From Streptomyces canus (GTDB lineage Bacteria > Actinomycetota > Actinomycetes > Streptomycetales > Streptomycetaceae): a stretch of DNA of 64,000 bases. How positions within the stretch are numbered: position 1 is the first letter of the stretch; each line of letters starts with the position of its first letter. The stretch lies in assembly GCF_030815415.1 (NCBI RefSeq), contig NZ_JAUSWW010000001.1, positions 992,001 through 1,056,000 of the forward strand, written 5' to 3'. A program made the position numbers and the translations under genes. Below the pieces are notes generated by a model. It worked only from the letters and a program-made list of their open reading frames with translations. It ran no database searches and was not told where the DNA came from. This document shows positions 27,435-36,604 of the stretch, piece by piece.

Positions 27435-29786
27435 CTATTCGGTGCGCAGCGCGGTGGCGGTTCGGGCCCGGGCGGCCCACCCGGCGGGCAGGAGGGCGCC
27501 CAGGGTGGCGATGAACAGGCCGCCGAGGGTGAGCGGGAGCAGTTCGGCCGCGTGGTAGACGGCGGTGACGGACCCGGGGAGGCGCAGCCCCACACTGTCG
27601 CCCATCGCGGGGATGACCCAGCCGTGCAGGGCCACACCGAGGGGTACGCCCAGTGCGCCCGCGGCCAGTCCGGTCACGACGACAGAGGTGAGGACCATCG
27701 CGACGGTCTGCCGCGGGGTCATGCCGAGCGCTTTGTGGACGCCGATCTCGCGGACGCGTTCGCGGGTGTCGAGGAGCACGCCGTTCAGTACGCCGAGCGC
27801 GGCGACGGCGACGAGCATCAGGGTGAGGATCGCGGACAGCGCGTTGAGCGTGCCGACCATGTCGCTGCCGGAGTTGAGCCCGCCGGCCCGCGCTGTGGCG
27901 CCGAGTGGTGTCAGGTTCTTGTTGAGGGTGTCGGCGTAGGCGGGGACGTCGGTGCCCGAGGTGACCGCGATGTGATGGCTCGTCTCCGTCAGGTCGGGAT
28001 GCGCGTCCTTGAGCGTCGAGGCGTCGGTGAAGACCTGCATGCCGTCGTTGCGGGTGTCGAAGACCTCGCCGACGATCCGGACCGTGACCGGCCGGGCCAG
28101 GCCGTTGAGGGTGACGGTGTCGCCGATACGGGTGCTGGTGGCGGTCAGGAAGGGGGTGGGGGCCACGGCCTCGCCGGTGCGTTCGATCCAGCGGCCCGCA
28201 ACCATCGTGTAGCCGCCCCAGGAGGCGTCGCCGGTGAAGGAGTTCACCTCGATGGTCCCGGTCAGACCGGACACCGTCGCCCGTACCCGCGTAGCCCCGT
28301 AGTACTTCCCGGTCCCGGGTGCGGCCTCGATGGCCGCGGCGACCGCGGCGGGATCGACTGCGGGCTGCGGCTCGGAACCGGGGCTCCGGGGTCCGAAGTC
28401 CGGCACGGGCGCGGGGACGACGACATCGGCCGCGTTGTGGGCCCTTGCCGTCATCACCTGGCCGAGCGAGGCGCCCATCCCCACGGTGAACGTGACGGCG
28501 ATGGCGCCGAACAGGATGGCGGTGCCCATGGCAAGCGCGCGGGCTGGCCGTGCGAAGGGCCGGGCCAGCCCCAGGGCGACGGGGTGCGGCAGCGGCAGCC
28601 GTCCGGCGAGACGGGCCGCCCACCGGCCGCGCCCCGCCGAAGCGGTACGCCCGACGGCGAGCGCGTCGGCGGTTCGCAAACGACCGGCCCGCAGGGCACT
28701 CGCCCAGGCGGTCGCCGCCACCAGACCGAGCACCCCCGCGATCACCGTCAGGTCGACCCAGGGGGCGACGGCCAGGGACGAGGTGCTGTAGACGTCCTGC
28801 GCCTCGGCCAGTACGGGGACGGCGAGGAGATGCCCGGCGAGGACTCCGAGGCTCGCGCCCACGGCGGCCGGGATCAGCGCCTGGCCGACGTAGGCCCGTA
28901 CGACCTGGGCCGGAGTGAAGCCGACGGCTTTGAGGACCCCGATACGGCGCGTTCCCGTGCCGACGGCCGACGCGACGACGTTGCCGACGATGAGCACCGA
29001 CATGACCAGGCCCAGGGCGCCGAAGGCCATGAGGAAGGGGACGTAGAGGGCGGTGTCGCGCTCGACTGTCTTCTTGACGGTGAGCCAGGACTGTTCGCCG
29101 ACGACGGCTCCCCGCGGCAGGGACCAGGTCACGGCCTTGCCGCCCGCGGTGATCTGCGCGGCGGTGCCGGCGTCGGTGAAGCGGTAGAGCATCTGGTGGC
29201 CGCCGCTGCCGGGCGCGGTCAGCGCCGGCATCTGGGACGGCAGCACCCAGGCGTCGGCGGTCTGCGTGACCGAGCGGGCCGCACCGACCACCGTCAGCGT
29301 CGGATCGCCGGGCAGGCCGGGGAAGGTGACCTTCATGCCCAGGGTCGCGAGGAGCGCCGAGTCGGCGGACACCACGATCTCACCGGAGCGCGTGGGCCAG
29401 CGTCCATCGAGCAGTGTCAGCTCGTCCACGTCGCGGCCGGGACCGTCCCGGCCGACCACGGTCATCGGCCAGCCGGGCCCGCCCATGCCGTCCGACCGCG
29501 GGGTGAGTGTCGCCGTGGGGAACGGGCCGGCAGCGTCGCTCACCCCTTCCGCGTTCTTGGACGCCGAGAGCTGTCCGGCGCCGACCGTGTCCGCGTCGAA
29601 CTGCAGGGACAGATGCGCCCCGTGCCGGCGCGCGAACGCGTCATCGAAGGGAGCGCCCGAGACCACCAGCAAGGTTCCGCCGAGGACGGAGGCGGCCACC
29701 GCCATCATCGTGGCGAGCCCGATCACCAGCGTCTGCACCCGGCGTCGTGCGACCCCCGAGCGCACCACCTTGCCGAGCCCACTCAT
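27435..29786 (-). CDS. FtsX-like ABC permease
   Basis: A 783-residue double-FtsX permease. An N-terminal helix (LVIGLATMMAVAASVLGGTLLVV) is followed by an extracytoplasmic domain and two helix clusters (about 245-370 and 650-770). The LKAVGFTPAQV and HKALGMTPRQT motifs lie at equivalent cytoplasmic positions. It overlaps the ATPase gene by four bases. The pair is divergent from a NarL-type two-component system, an arrangement often seen where the kinase senses a cell-envelope antibiotic and induces its exporter. Confidence 0.93.
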   Translation of the reverse strand: MSGLGKVVRSGVARRRVQTLVIGLATMMAVAASVLGGTLLVVSGAPFDDAFARRHGAHLSLQFDADTVGAGQLSASKNAEGVSDAAGPFPTATLTPRSDGMGGPGWPMTVVGRDGPGRDVDELTLLDGRWPTRSGEIVVSADSALLATLGMKVTFPGLPGDPTLTVVGAARSVTQTADAWVLPSQMPALTAPGSGGHQMLYRFTDAGTAAQITAGGKAVTWSLPRGAVVGEQSWLTVKKTVERDTALYVPFLMAFGALGLVMSVLIVGNVVASAVGTGTRRIGVLKAVGFTPAQVVRAYVGQALIPAAVGASLGVLAGHLLAVPVLAEAQDVYSTSSLAVAPWVDLTVIAGVLGLVAATAWASALRAGRLRTADALAVGRTASAGRGRWAARLAGRLPLPHPVALGLARPFARPARALAMGTAILFGAIAVTFTVGMGASLGQVMTARAHNAADVVVPAPVPDFGPRSPGSEPQPAVDPAAVAAAIEAAPGTGKYYGATRVRATVSGLTGTIEVNSFTGDASWGGYTMVAGRWIERTGEAVAPTPFLTATSTRIGDTVTLNGLARPVTVRIVGEVFDTRNDGMQVFTDASTLKDAHPDLTETSHHIAVTSGTDVPAYADTLNKNLTPLGATARAGGLNSGSDMVGTLNALSAILTLMLVAVAALGVLNGVLLDTRERVREIGVHKALGMTPRQTVAMVLTSVVVTGLAAGALGVPLGVALHGWVIPAMGDSVGLRLPGSVTAVYHAAELLPLTLGGLFIATLGALLPAGWAARARTATALRTE

Positions 29787-30490
29787 CGGACGGCCTGCGG
29801 GGTGACGGCCTGCGACCCGGTGTCCTGTGTGATCCGGCCGTCGGCGATGTGAACCGTGCGGTTCGTGCAGGACCGGGCCAGAGCGAGGTCGTGGGTGACC
29901 ACGACGAGGGTCTGGCCCTCGGCGTTGAGGTCGGTGAGCAGCTCGCTGACGTCCTGTCCGGCGGCCGTGTCCAGGGCTCCGGTCGGTTCGTCGGCCAGGA
30001 GCAGCGCGGGCCGGTTCATCAACGCCCGGGCGACCGCGACGCGTTGCCGTTCGCCGCCGGACAGCCGTCCCGGGTAGGCGCGGGCGTGCCGGTCGATGCC
30101 CAGCAGTTCCAGGAGCTCTGCCGCCCGGCGGCCCGCCTCGCCCCGTGCCATGCCGGTGAGGCGCGCGGGCAGCTCGACGTTGTCGGTGACGGTCAGGTCG
30201 TCGAGCAGGTTGAAGAACTGGAAGACCATGCCGATCCTCGAGCGCCGGTAGAGCGCCGCACCGGCTTCACCGAGCCGGTCCACCCGCACCCCGTCCACGG
30301 TGACGGTCCCGGCATCGGGCCGGTCCAGGCCCGCGATCAGATTGAGCAGCGTGGACTTGCCGCTGCCGGACGGGCCCAGGATCGCGACGGCCTCGCCGGG
30401 TCGCACGGTCAGCGACGCCTCGTGCAGAGCGGGCGGGCCGTCGTCGTAGCGGCGGCTCACCTCGCGCAGTTCGATCACCGGCATGGTCAT
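29783..30490 (-). CDS. ABC transporter ATP-binding protein (MacB/LolD-like)
   Basis: A 235-residue ATPase with Walker A GPSGSGKST, FQFFNLLDDLTVTDNVELP after the Q-loop, signature LSGGERQR, Walker B LLLADEPTGALD and VTHD switch. It is first in the exporter operon and couples to the FtsX permease (ATGA overlap). Starts at 30490 (MTMPV) or two codons later are both possible. The promoter side faces the sensor kinase gene across about 160 bases. Confidence 0.95.
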   Translation of the reverse strand: MTMPVIELREVSRRYDDGPPALHEASLTVRPGEAVAILGPSGSGKSTLLNLIAGLDRPDAGTVTVDGVRVDRLGEAGAALYRRSRIGMVFQFFNLLDDLTVTDNVELPARLTGMARGEAGRRAAELLELLGIDRHARAYPGRLSGGERQRVAVARALMNRPALLLADEPTGALDTAAGQDVSELLTDLNAEGQTLVVVTHDLALARSCTNRTVHIADGRITQDTGSQAVTPQAVR

Positions 30491-30587
30491 GAAAGGCTCC
30501 TCGGGTAAGGGCAGTTGGCTGCGTGAACGCTAGGAGCGGGCCCGGTCGGCACGCGTCGCCCGCTCGAACCCCTTGCGGTACCGAGCT

Positions 30588-30613
30588 GGGATGAGCCCCA
30601 CGGACGTCATCCC
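30588..30613. promoter_or_regulatory. Inverted repeat in the divergent exporter/kinase promoter region
   Basis: GGGATGA (30588-30594) and TCATCCC (30607-30613) are perfect 7-base arms with a 12-base spacer, located between the divergent exporter and two-component genes. A dimeric NarL-type regulator could bind here. Confidence 0.45.
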
Positions 30614-30650
30614 TGCGATGTAGGCGGGTGATGTATCCGGCACGGCGGAA

Positions 30651-32006
30651 ATGACCACGGGGGCGGACTCCGCGAGTCCGCGCGGCGGCGAGAATGATCC
30701 GGTGACGGACGTACGTACGACGCTGGAGCGGATGCGGGAAGCCGGCCGCCGGACGGTCCGCGACGCCAGGGTTCCGAGCGGTCCGCCGCTGCGGCCCACC
30801 CCGCGCGCCTGGCAGTTCGACGCGCTGGTGGCTCTGCTGATCGGCATCTCCACCGTCTACTACGGCCTCGACAACGTCGACGTCGTCGTGGTGCGGGAGA
30901 TCGCACCCGGCGTGGCGTACACCGTGGTGCGCCCGTCCGGCCCCGGCGGGCTGGCCTTCATGGTGACCCTCGCGGTCGTCGCCTCGGGCGCCCTGGCCCT
31001 GCGCCGCCGCTATCCGCTCGCCGTGCTGTGCGTCGTGACGGCGGCGACCCTGGCGACACCGCAGAGCGTGCTGCGGCTGACCTTCTACGCGTTCATCATC
31101 GCCGTCTACAGCGCCGCCGTGTACAGCCCGTACCGGGTGGTGACCCTGGCGGCGCTGCCGGTGTCGGTCGTCCTGGTCGGCACCTCGGGGGACTCGGTGA
31201 CACCGATCGTCCCCAACGACTACATCGTCCTGCTGATCCTGGCCCCGATGGCCGTGGCCGCCATCGGCCTGCGCACCTGGAAACTCCGGACCGACGAGGG
31301 CCGTACCCGGATCTCCACCCTGGAAGGGGAACGGGCCGAGGAACTGCGCCGGGCCGTCGAGCACGAGCGGGCCAGGATCGCCCGCGAACTGCACGACGTC
31401 GTCACGCACAACGTCAGCGTGATGATCATCCAGGCGGGTGCCGCCCGCAAGATCATGAGCACCTCTCCCGAGGAGGCCGGCGAGGCACTGCTCGCCGTCG
31501 AGGCGGGTGGGCGGGCGGCCATGACCGAACTGCGCCACGTCATGGGACTGCTCACCATGGCCGACGAGGAGGAGACGTCCAACGCTGCGGACCTGGCCGG
31601 CACGGCGCAGGAGCTGACCCCGCAACCCGGCCTGGACCAGCTGGAATCGCTGGTGGGGCGGGTGCGGGACACCGGACTGCCCGTCGACCTGACCGTGACC
31701 GGGCCGCCCCGCCCTCTCCCGCCCGGCCTCGAACTCGCCGCCTATCGCGTGGTCCAGGAAGCCCTCACCAACACCGTGAAGCACGCGTCCGGCGCCAGAG
31801 CCGCCGTGACCGTCGACTACGGCCCGGACCGGCTCCGGGTCGAAGTCACCGACACCGGTGGCCACTCGCGCGGGGCCGTCGGAAGCGGCCGGGGGCTGAT
31901 CGGTCTGCGCGAGCGCCTAGCCGTCCACGACGGAACCCTCAACACCGGCCGACGCCTGACCGGCGGCTACCGTGTGGAAGCCCTGATCCCCCTGGAGGGA
32001 CCGTGA
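30651..32006 (+). CDS. NarL-type sensor histidine kinase
   Basis: A 451-residue kinase. Five or six membrane helices (about 55-205) with short loops are followed by a HisKA_3 dimerisation domain with phospho-acceptor His248 (ARIARELHDVVTHNVSVMIIQ) and a HATPase domain (VVQEALTNTVKHA, GRGLIGLRERL). The lack of a large sensor loop suggests intramembrane sensing, common in kinases guarding against membrane-active agents. It overlaps the regulator gene (GTGA). The start at 30651 is tentative; a GTG at 30702 would remove 17 residues. Confidence 0.93.
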   Translation: MTTGADSASPRGGENDPVTDVRTTLERMREAGRRTVRDARVPSGPPLRPTPRAWQFDALVALLIGISTVYYGLDNVDVVVVREIAPGVAYTVVRPSGPGGLAFMVTLAVVASGALALRRRYPLAVLCVVTAATLATPQSVLRLTFYAFIIAVYSAAVYSPYRVVTLAALPVSVVLVGTSGDSVTPIVPNDYIVLLILAPMAVAAIGLRTWKLRTDEGRTRISTLEGERAEELRRAVEHERARIARELHDVVTHNVSVMIIQAGAARKIMSTSPEEAGEALLAVEAGGRAAMTELRHVMGLLTMADEEETSNAADLAGTAQELTPQPGLDQLESLVGRVRDTGLPVDLTVTGPPRPLPPGLELAAYRVVQEALTNTVKHASGARAAVTVDYGPDRLRVEVTDTGGHSRGAVGSGRGLIGLRERLAVHDGTLNTGRRLTGGYRVEALIPLEGP

Positions 32007-32701
32007 CCGAGCCGCTGCGCGTGCTCCTCGCCGACGACCAGACCCTGGTCCGCACCGGGTTCCGGCTGATCCTCCGCGCCGACGGCATCGACGTCGTCGC
32101 CGAGGCGACCAACGGGGGCGAAGCCGTGGAGGCGGTCCGCCGTACCCGGCCCGACGTGGTCCTGATGGACATCCGGATGCCCGAGATGGACGGCCTGGAG
32201 GCCACCCGCCGCATCCTCACCGGGGCCGCCGACACGCCCCGAGTCATCATCCTCACCACGTTCGACCTCGACCGCTACGTCTACGCCGCCCTGTCCGCCG
32301 GAGCCAGCGGCTTCCTCCTCAAGGACGTCACCCCCGAGCAGTTGACCGCGGCGGTCCGCACGGTCCGTACCGGCGACGCCCTCCTCGCACCCACCATCAC
32401 CCGCCGTCTCGTGCAGCGGTTCGCACACCGGGGCAGCGACACCGCCACCCTCCACCGGGACCTCGCCTCGCTCACCCCACGCGAGCTGGAAGTCCTCGGC
32501 CTGCTGGCCCGGGGGCTGAGCAACGCCGAACTCGCCACCCGCCTCCATCTGGCCGAGGCGACCGTCAAGACACACGTCGCCCGCATCCTCGCCAAGCTCG
32601 GACTCCGTGACCGTGTCCAGGCCGTCATCGTCGCCTACGAGACAGGGCTGGTCAGCGTCGGCGCGGGCGGGGCCGCCCAGCAGCCGACCGAGCAGACGTA
32701 G
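32003..32701 (+). CDS. NarL/FixJ-family response regulator
   Basis: A 232-residue regulator with a receiver domain (DD at 11-12, phospho-acceptor Asp56 in VVLMDIRMPEMDG, Thr in ILTTF, Lys in FLLKDV) and a C-terminal LuxR helix-turn-helix (LTPRELEVLGLLARGLSNAELATRL...TVKTHVARIL). It is coupled to the kinase through a GTGA overlap. The most likely target is the divergent ABC exporter. Confidence 0.95.
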   Translation: MTEPLRVLLADDQTLVRTGFRLILRADGIDVVAEATNGGEAVEAVRRTRPDVVLMDIRMPEMDGLEATRRILTGAADTPRVIILTTFDLDRYVYAALSAGASGFLLKDVTPEQLTAAVRTVRTGDALLAPTITRRLVQRFAHRGSDTATLHRDLASLTPRELEVLGLLARGLSNAELATRLHLAEATVKTHVARILAKLGLRDRVQAVIVAYETGLVSVGAGGAAQQPTEQT

Positions 32702-32861
32702 AACGAAGCCGAGACCGGGCACGGACAGGCGAACCCTGCGTCCGACAGTCTCCGCACGTCCTCGAGGAAGCGCCAACCGCCTGGACGGCACACCGAGTTG
32801 GTGGAGTCCCGCCCCGGTTGTCGGACAATTCCCTGCCCGGCCTGGGAGATTCGGGGATCCT

Positions 32862-33389
32862 GTGGCAGTGACCGAGAATCTGAGCGACAACACTCCGGAC
32901 CATGAGGTCAAGGCGCTGCTCCGAGTCCTGCACGGGCAACGGCGCCACGTGGTGGACATCCTCGACGGGCTCGACGCGCAGGATCTACGACGGCCCGTGC
33001 TGCCGTCCGGATGGCACTGCCTGGGGCTGGTCCAGCACCTCACGCTGGACGTCGAGCGGTTCTGGTTCCGCGCGGTCGTCGCCGGGGACCAGCAGGTCAT
33101 CCGCGGCCTGACGAGCGACGACGAGGCCTGGAAGGTGTCCCCGGAAGTCCCGGCCGTCGACGTGCTCGACCGATACCGGCAAGAGGCGGCACTCGCCGAT
33201 GACGTCATCACCGCCACCCCAGCCGACGCCGCGCCGGCCTGGTGGCCCCACGACCTGTTCGGCGAACCACACCTGCACACCCTGCGCGACGTGCTGCTGC
33301 ACGTCATCACCGAGACCGCGTGCCACGCCGGGCACCTCGACGCGGCCCGGGAGCTGATCGACGGCCGCCGCTGGCTGGTCCTGACCTGA
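32862..33389 (+). CDS. DinB-family (DUF664) protein
   Basis: A 175-residue four-helix-bundle protein of the DinB/YfiT type. The three metal-binding His positions are visible in LGLVQHLTLDVERFW, LRDVLLHVITETACHAGHLD. Members bind a divalent metal and include mycothiol- or bacillithiol-dependent transferases; many are uncharacterised. The GTG at 32862 is chosen over the GTG two codons later, with moderate certainty. It is an isolated gene. Confidence 0.88.
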   Translation: MAVTENLSDNTPDHEVKALLRVLHGQRRHVVDILDGLDAQDLRRPVLPSGWHCLGLVQHLTLDVERFWFRAVVAGDQQVIRGLTSDDEAWKVSPEVPAVDVLDRYRQEAALADDVITATPADAAPAWWPHDLFGEPHLHTLRDVLLHVITETACHAGHLDAARELIDGRRWLVLT

Positions 33390-33480
33390 GAGCCCCGATC
33401 CGGCCCGGCGACCCCGCGGCAGTCGTCCGGCCGGCCAGTTCTGCCATCAAGTGGTGCGCCTGGAACGCGATGTCGGTGCG

Positions 33481-33726
33481 CTACCAGCCCATGTCCTTGG
33501 CCACCTCTTCCTGTGCTTGGGCGATCTCTTCCTCGGTGGACTCGATGACGTCCACTTCTTCCAAACGCGTCAGCAGGTCCGCGAGAGCCTGCTTCTGAGC
33601 CGGGTGCGTGATCGGCACGGTGTTGAGGTCGGTGCTCATCAGCCAGTCGAAGAGGACGATGGCATCGGAGCGCCACAGACGGAGATCGACGGTCGGCGTG
33701 GACCCCCACGGGAACCCAGTTTCCAT
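33481..33726 (-). CDS. Small conserved-looking acidic protein, unknown function
   Basis: An 81-residue protein starting METGFPWGSTP and ending AKDMGW, with an amphipathic C-terminal helix rich in Glu (LADLLTRLEEVDVIESTEEEIAQAQEEVAKD). The composition is that of a folded helical protein, not an antisense shadow. No domain is recognised. No clear Shine-Dalgarno sequence precedes the ATG. It is divergent from the small zinc-ribbon gene; the pairing of two small genes resembles a regulatory or toxin-antitoxin-like module, but nothing in the sequence proves that. Confidence 0.6.
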   Translation of the reverse strand: METGFPWGSTPTVDLRLWRSDAIVLFDWLMSTDLNTVPITHPAQKQALADLLTRLEEVDVIESTEEEIAQAQEEVAKDMGW

Positions 33727-33795
33727 GGGGGCAGCATGCCAGGTCAGCGGCGCGCCGATCGAACACCTGTACCGTATGCGCGTTATGCTGCGTTC

Positions 33796-33840
33796 ATGGT
33801 GATTTACCCAGATCACCCGGAACGAGACCCTGCCCGATGA
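33796..33840 (+). CDS. 14-codon upstream reading frame overlapping the zinc-ribbon gene
   Basis: A short frame MVIYPDHPERDPAR ends in TGA within ATGA, the start of the next gene. The tight overlap suggests that its translation could control the downstream gene. Confidence 0.3.
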   Translation: MVIYPDHPERDPAR

Positions 33841-34040
33841 CCACCGCTCCCCCGCCGCCGACCTCCGAGCCGGACCCGTCCGCGCTTGTCTGCTCCGGCG
33901 ACCGCGTCGGCCTGTGCGCCGGCTGCCACCGCAGAACCCACCGGTACGGCAGCGGCGGTGAGCCACTTTGCCAGTGGTGCATGGCCACGGCGAAGAAGCA
34001 GTGGGACTCACACGTGCGCTACACCAGCACGCGCGGCTGA
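33837..34040 (+). CDS. Small zinc-ribbon-like protein
   Basis: A 67-residue protein with two CxxC knuckles (LCAGC at about 26-30 and LCQWC at about 44-48) separated by a basic segment, consistent with one bound zinc. The Pro-rich N-terminus (MTTAPPPPTSEPDPS) and basic C-terminus are probably disordered. The function is unknown; such ribbons often bind nucleic acid or a protein partner. The ATG overlaps the stop of a 14-codon upstream frame. Confidence 0.6.
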   Translation: MTTAPPPPTSEPDPSALVCSGDRVGLCAGCHRRTHRYGSGGEPLCQWCMATAKKQWDSHVRYTSTRG

Positions 34041-34217
34041 TCACCCCGCCCAGCCGACCAGCGCGCCACGGTCTCGCGCTCGCCAGCGACCCCCGTGCGC
34101 GGGCTCGGGGAACGTCACGTTGGGCCCCGTGAAGTGGCCCGGCGATCTCGTGGGGCAGACGATGGAAACCGGCAAAAGCCGTGAACTGTCACATGCCGCT
34201 GGAAGGGGCTTGACCGC

Positions 34218-34862
34218 ATGAGTGCCGACGTGTCACAGGCGAAGGACCCCTCACCGCGACGCCGAATCGCGGCCCCGGTCGTCGGGCTCGTGCTGGCAGC
34301 CGTGAGTGCCGCGGCGCTCGTCTCATGCAGTACCGACAGCGACGGCGACGACTCCTCCTCGTTCACCCCTACTCCTACGGCGGCCGACACGGCGTCGTTC
34401 TCCGGCACATCGCCGTCCGCCCTCGCCTCGATCGGGGAGTCCGTGAAGGCGTCCGCCAAGGAGGCGGCCTCGGCTGCGGCCTCCTCCGCCTCCGCTCGGG
34501 CGTCCGCGTTCGAGGCATCGGTGTCCGCCGAGACCGTACGCGCCAACGAGGCGGCGCAGAAAGAGCTCGCGGACGTCGAGGGCCGGGGCAACGCGACGGC
34601 CGACGTCTCGATGACCGGCCTGCCGCGCGCGGAGACGGGCGGCCTGCTCGCCCTCGTCGTGAACATCACCAACCGGACCGACGAGACCGCGTCGTACGCC
34701 GTCCAGGTCGACTTCCGGGACCCGGATGGCAAGGTGGTCGAGACCCGTTTCGTAGGCGCGCAGGACCTGAAGCCGGGCGACAGGGCGCAGCCGCTGGCCA
34801 TCAGCCGCAAGCCCGCCGAGCCGAAACTGACGGCCGAGATCGCCAAGGCCCAGCGTTACTGA
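34218..34862 (+). CDS. Lipoprotein with FxLYD-like C-terminal domain
   Basis: A 214-residue lipoprotein with a basic N-region, hydrophobic core and lipobox ALVSC (Cys37). A long Ala/Ser-rich, probably helical or extended stalk (about 40-120) follows, then a beta-sandwich (about 125-205: TGLLALVVNITNRTDETASYAVQVDF... LKPGDRAQP) that resembles domains in surface lipoproteins which compare adjacent sequence states (FxLYD-like). No enzyme motif is visible. It is monocistronic; a hairpin follows the stop. Confidence 0.8.
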   Translation: MSADVSQAKDPSPRRRIAAPVVGLVLAAVSAAALVSCSTDSDGDDSSSFTPTPTAADTASFSGTSPSALASIGESVKASAKEAASAAASSASARASAFEASVSAETVRANEAAQKELADVEGRGNATADVSMTGLPRAETGGLLALVVNITNRTDETASYAVQVDFRDPDGKVVETRFVGAQDLKPGDRAQPLAISRKPAEPKLTAEIAKAQRY

Positions 34863-34884
34863 GCCGGACCCCTTGCGGTCAGGA

Positions 34885-34901
34885 CCCGGCCTGAAGCCGG
34901 G
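34885..34901. terminator. Hairpin between convergent lipoprotein and WYL genes
   Basis: CCCGGC and GCCGGG (34885-34901) form a short GC-rich stem with a 5-base loop. Confidence 0.4.
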
Positions 34902-34970
34902 CCGCCGGTGATCGACCGCATGGTTCACCAGGTGCGGACATCGTCCGATGCCCAGCCTCACGCGGCCCTC

Positions 34971-35945
34971 TCACGATGAGCTCGTGTAGCGAGCGGTGAC
35001 CGCGGCGGCGCGGTTGCGCAGCGCGGCGCGCAACGACTGCGGGGCCAGGGCTTCCGCGTCCGTGCTGAGCTGCCACAGCGCCCATTCGGCGTGCTCCGCA
35101 TCCTGGAAGGTCACCTCCAGCCGCAGCCAGCCGTCCGCGTCGGGTTCTTCGGCCCGTACGGCCAGCGCGCTGTCCAGCAGGTCCTCCCGCCGCGCCGGAG
35201 CCACTCGTACCCGCACGGTGAGGTGATCGCCGCCGGAGAGAAACTGCGCGGAGCGTTCCCGCCAGATCCGGTCCAGATCGACCCGAGATGGCCGCTGCGC
35301 CGTTTCGGGGAGTTCCTCGGCCGCCAGCACCCGCGACAGCCGATAGGTGCGGTCCGCGCCGGATCTCGTGGCCAGCAAATAGCTCCGCTCGCGTACGGTG
35401 ACCAGGCCGATCGGGTCCACCGTGCGCCACTGTGCGGTCTGGCCCGAGGCCGCGTAGTGGATACGCAACTTGTGCCCGGCCAGCACCGCGCGCCGGACCT
35501 CGATCATCGTGGTGCCGGGCACCTCATCGGTGACCAGCCGGCGTGACAGCAGGTCGGTCTCCGGGTCGACGAGAAAACGCTGCGCCGCGTCGCTCGCGGT
35601 GGTCCGGTGGCTTTCGGGCAGCGCGTCGACCACCTTCCGCATGGCCGAAGCGAGCGCCGAGCCGAGGCCGAACACCTGCTCGCCACGCCCCGATCCGGCG
35701 GTCAGCAGGGCAAGCGCCTCGTCGTGGTTCAGTCCGGTGAGCTCGGTCCGGAAACCGGGCAGCAGCGCGAAACCGCCGTGCCGGCCGCGCTCGGCGTAGA
35801 CCGGGACTCCGGCCGCGGACAGTGCCTCGATGTCGCGCAGCACCGTGCGGGTGGACACCTCCAGCTCGCGAGCCAGGGTGTCCGCCGTCAGCCGACCGCG
35901 CTGGCGCAGCAGGAGAACCAGTGAGACCAGCCGGTCGGCACGCAT
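34971..35945 (-). CDS. YafY-type WYL-domain transcriptional regulator
   Basis: A 324-residue regulator. A DeoR-like winged helix (RLVSLVLLLRQRGRLTADTLARELEVSTRTVLRDIEAL) is at the N-terminus. A WYL domain (about 140-205; LRIHYAASGQTAQWRTVDPIGLVTVRERSYLLAT) and the WCX extension at the C-terminus follow. WYL domains sense ligands or nucleic acids. It is divergent from the RidA gene across about 138 bases, so that gene is a plausible target. Confidence 0.93.
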   Translation of the reverse strand: MRADRLVSLVLLLRQRGRLTADTLARELEVSTRTVLRDIEALSAAGVPVYAERGRHGGFALLPGFRTELTGLNHDEALALLTAGSGRGEQVFGLGSALASAMRKVVDALPESHRTTASDAAQRFLVDPETDLLSRRLVTDEVPGTTMIEVRRAVLAGHKLRIHYAASGQTAQWRTVDPIGLVTVRERSYLLATRSGADRTYRLSRVLAAEELPETAQRPSRVDLDRIWRERSAQFLSGGDHLTVRVRVAPARREDLLDSALAVRAEEPDADGWLRLEVTFQDAEHAEWALWQLSTDAEALAPQSLRAALRNRAAAVTARYTSSS

Positions 35946-36083
35946 ACGAGAACGCTAGCTGAATACATGACTGAGGGTGTCGTGATTTGTTGCGAGGCTC
36001 GTTGACGCGACGTCAGGGCTGCCGGCTACCGAGTCGCAAGCGGACGAGACGGACGCATTCGCGATGCATCGAATGGAGCTGAA

Positions 36084-36485
36084 GTGGCAGTGGAACGTAC
36101 AGCGGTCAACCCGGTGACGTGGTCGGTGGAGATGGGGTTCAACCAGGGCGAGGTCGTCTCCGGGCACACGCGGACCTTGTACATCTCGGGGCAGACCGCG
36201 ATGAGCGGCGACGGCAAGCCCCAGCATGACGGTGACATGGCGGCGCAGTTGGCGCTGAGCATCGACAATCTGGAGGCCGTACTCGGCGAGGCCGGCATGT
36301 CTCTCGCGAACCTCGTCCGGCTCAACGTCTACACGACCGACGTCGATCTGCTCTTCCCGCACTACGGCGTGCTGGCGGCGCGGTTGGGTGCCGCCGGGGT
36401 GGCGCCGACCACCACGATGCTCGGGGTGACGCGACTGGCGATCCCTGGCCAGCTGGTCGAGCTCGAAGGGACGGCCGTCGCGTGA
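36084..36485 (+). CDS. RidA-family protein
   Basis: A 133-residue RidA/YjgF member (LYISGQTAMSGDGKP, MAAQLALSIDNLEAVLGEAGMSLANLVRLNVYTTDVD, TTTMLGVTRLAIPGQLVELEGTAVA). Canonical RidA hydrolyses reactive enamine/imine intermediates and has a conserved Arg; here the corresponding segment is NLVRLNVYT/VTRLA, so activity is possible but not assured. The GTG at 36084 follows GGAG. It is divergent from the WYL regulator. Confidence 0.9.
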   Translation: MAVERTAVNPVTWSVEMGFNQGEVVSGHTRTLYISGQTAMSGDGKPQHDGDMAAQLALSIDNLEAVLGEAGMSLANLVRLNVYTTDVDLLFPHYGVLAARLGAAGVAPTTTMLGVTRLAIPGQLVELEGTAVA

Positions 36486-36604
36486 TGTGAACTCGCCGTT
36501 CCTGTCCAGCCGGGACCGGAGAAGCACCCGAGGGCGGCCGAGTTCACAACGGTCCGGCCGTTCCTCGCTTGACCGTTGGATAGGGTCTGGCGGGGGGTGC
36601 GGGC

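Noticed and set aside
26035..28623. Long minus-strand frame across the Eis-type gene
   Set aside because: Antisense shadow of the acetyltransferase and frame-shifted FtsX permease; no family features.
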